In this document: positions 13,605 through 14,920 of the stretch, piece by piece
Layout: the number at the start of each line of letters is the position of its first letter
Position numbering within the stretch: the first letter of the stretch is position 1
Assembly: GCA_021813595.1 (NCBI GenBank)
Contig: JAKAKF010000285.1
Coordinates: 1-14,920 of the forward strand
Length of the DNA stretch: 14,920 nt
Direction: 5' to 3'
From: a bacterium
GTDB taxonomy: Bacteria; SZUA-79; Acidulodesulfobacterales; Acidulodesulfobacteraceae
Position numbers and translations under genes: made by a program
Notes under the pieces: model-generated
Told to the model about the DNA's origin: nothing
The model's database searches: none
The model's input: only the letters and a program-made list of their open reading frames with translations

Positions 13605-14920
13605 ATGGATTTAAAAACCGTTTCCAGAAGAAGTTTCATAAAGACCGCAGCTCTCCTTGCCGGAGCAGCTGCGGTCAATCCCGTTAATCTTCTAAAATTT
13701 AAACCCGTGGGTAATTTAACTATTATATGGAATTCCGATTCTCATGCGCATTTGAAGCCCACTCTTTACAGGGAGCCTTCCGTAAATATAGGCCCTCGTT
13801 TTATGAACGGAAGACCCGGTCATCTCGTAGGAGATTCTTTCAACCTCTACTACGATATAAAACCTAAGTCCGCAATGGGATATTTCTGTTCATACGTAGA
13901 TTTTTTAAAATTAAATAAAGAATACGGTCCAATGGGCGGTTACGCCCATATGGCAGCCGTATTCAACAAAATAAAAGAAGAAAGATACGGCAAGACCATA
14001 ATGCTGGATACCGGCGATTCATGGCAGGGAACCGGCATAGCATTGCTTACGAAAGGCATGGCGGTGGTAAACGTTCAGAATGCCATGGGATACGATGCTA
14101 TGACCGGGCATTGGGAGTTTTCTTACGGTAAAAAACAGCTTTTATCCAATATAAAAAATCTAAAATTTCCATTTATTGCTCAAAATGTTACAAACGCCAC
14201 ATGGGGAGGTCTTATTTTTAAACCCTATATAATCAAAGAAGTCAACGGATTAAGAGTAGGAATCATCGGGCAGGCGTTTCCGTATGTTCCTCTTGCGCAT
14301 CCTTCGCATTTCGTTAAAAACTGGAACTTCGGCATTAACACGAGTCATGCACAAAAGATGGTTAATAAACTGAAGAACGAAGAAAAAGTCGATTTAGTAG
14401 TCGTTCTTTCGCATAACGGACTTGAGGTCGATAGAAAGTTTGCATCCCTTATCAACGGAATAGACATTATAGTCGGCGGGCATACCCACGACATACTTCC
14501 CGCCCCTCAGATTATAAACAATACCATAATAGTTCAGGCAGGCACCCACGGAAAGTTCGTCGGCAGGATAGATTTAAACGTCAGAAATAAAAGAATAGTC
14601 GATTACGACCATAAACTAATTCCAATAGTTACGAACTGGATTAAACCGGATCCTGAAATAAGCAGGATAATCGATAAAGAATATGCCCCCTATGCCGATA
14701 AGTTAAATGAAGAACTAGGAACCGCCGAAGACTTGTTATACAGAAGGGCTACGTTCACCAGCACCGTAGATAATGTAGTAGAGCAGGCTTTTATGGAAAA
14801 ATACGACACCCCCTTAGTCTTCACTCCGGGCTGGCGCTGGGGCGAGACTATTCTGCCGGGCGAAAAGATTACTATGGAGCATGTTTACGGTGCATACGGC
14901 ACGACATACCCTGAGGTTTA
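13605..14920 (+). CDS. soxB: SoxB, sulfate thiohydrolase (3'-truncated by window end)
   Basis: SoxB is the dimanganese hydrolase that releases sulfate from the SoxY-bound thiosulfonate in the periplasm. About 438 codons are visible with no stop before the window end; the family is about 550-570 residues. A twin-arginine signal is present (SRRSFIKTAALLAG, 7-20). Metallophosphatase motifs follow in order: SDSHAHLKP (Asp45, His47), LDTGDSWQGTG (Asp138), GHWEFSYG (168-175), SHNG (His270) and GGHTHD (His293, His295). GHWEF in place of the 5'-nucleotidase GNHEF is the SoxB hallmark. FTPGWRWGETILPGEKIT and the following TYPEV match the SoxB C-terminal domain, where a Trp/Arg-rich pocket meets the SoxY arm. 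GGGAGGA (13587-13593) is a somewhat distant ribosome binding site. It is the clearest marker that this is a true sox operon. Confidence 0.96.
   Translation, partial: MDLKTVSRRSFIKTAALLAGAAAVNPVNLLKFKPVGNLTIIWNSDSHAHLKPTLYREPSVNIGPRFMNGRPGHLVGDSFNLYYDIKPKSAMGYFCSYVDFLKLNKEYGPMGGYAHMAAVFNKIKEERYGKTIMLDTGDSWQGTGIALLTKGMAVVNVQNAMGYDAMTGHWEFSYGKKQLLSNIKNLKFPFIAQNVTNATWGGLIFKPYIIKEVNGLRVGIIGQAFPYVPLAHPSHFVKNWNFGINTSHAQKMVNKLKNEEKVDLVVVLSHNGLEVDRKFASLINGIDIIVGGHTHDILPAPQIINNTIIVQAGTHGKFVGRIDLNVRNKRIVDYDHKLIPIVTNWIKPDPEISRIIDKEYAPYADKLNEELGTAEDLLYRRATFTSTVDNVVEQAFMEKYDTPLVFTPGWRWGETILPGEKITMEHVYGAYGTTYPEV

Noticed and set aside
1..14920. CRISPR array, tRNA/rRNA genes, insertion sequence or phage module
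   Set aside because: No regularly spaced repeats, no tRNA-like or rRNA sequence, and no transposase or integrase coding region was seen on either strand.

Overview
The window looks like a chromosomal piece of a low-GC, Gram-negative (diderm) bacterium that oxidises reduced sulfur. It has lpxC (lipid A synthesis), an outer-membrane beta-barrel ending in Phe, and a periplasmic Sox thiosulfate-oxidation cluster with Tat signals. The AT-rich composition, RuvCAB next to LpxC, and sigma54-type regulation would fit a deltaproteobacterial-type or related lineage. That taxonomic guess is inference; I could not run any search.

Layout. Bases 1-2053 (+) carry the tail of ruvC, then ruvA and ruvB in a tight Holliday-junction operon. 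A 36-base near-perfect hairpin (2187-2223) follows, then a sigma54-type -24/-12 sequence and lpxC (2301-3281). A consensus sigma70 promoter and perfect Shine-Dalgarno lead into a large outer-membrane beta-barrel protein (3493-5190), which ends at a strong terminator. On the minus strand (7111 to 5400) lies a DUF3311 small membrane protein translationally coupled to an SSS-family sodium:solute symporter of the monocarboxylate (MctP-like) type. Divergent from it (7282-10288) is a two-component pair: a membrane histidine kinase and an NtrC-type sigma54 activator with an intact GAFTGA loop.

The accessory heart of the window is 10289-14920. A 28-base perfect inverted repeat plus a weaker second copy 33 bases upstream precede a textbook sigma54 promoter. 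The genes that follow encode CcdA/SoxV, a periplasmic thioredoxin-like SoxW, SoxY, SoxZ, a secreted DUF302 protein, and SoxB, which runs off the window end. SoxYZ carries sulfur intermediates on a C-terminal Cys of SoxY, and SoxB hydrolyses the terminal sulfate. SoxV and SoxW pass reductant across the membrane to keep the carrier thiol reduced. SoxXA and SoxCD are not in the window.

The genes and sites fit together as one regulated unit: the kinase/activator pair sits immediately upstream of a sigma54 promoter with tandem activator sites on the sox operon. From memory, the 16-base core of the main site closely resembles the activator site reported for the sigma54-dependent TspS-TspR system controlling sox in Acidithiobacillus caldus. 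Two details stand out: SoxY ends exactly at its carrier Cys (GGC-stop, lacking the usual trailing GG), and a DUF302 gene sits between soxZ and soxB.
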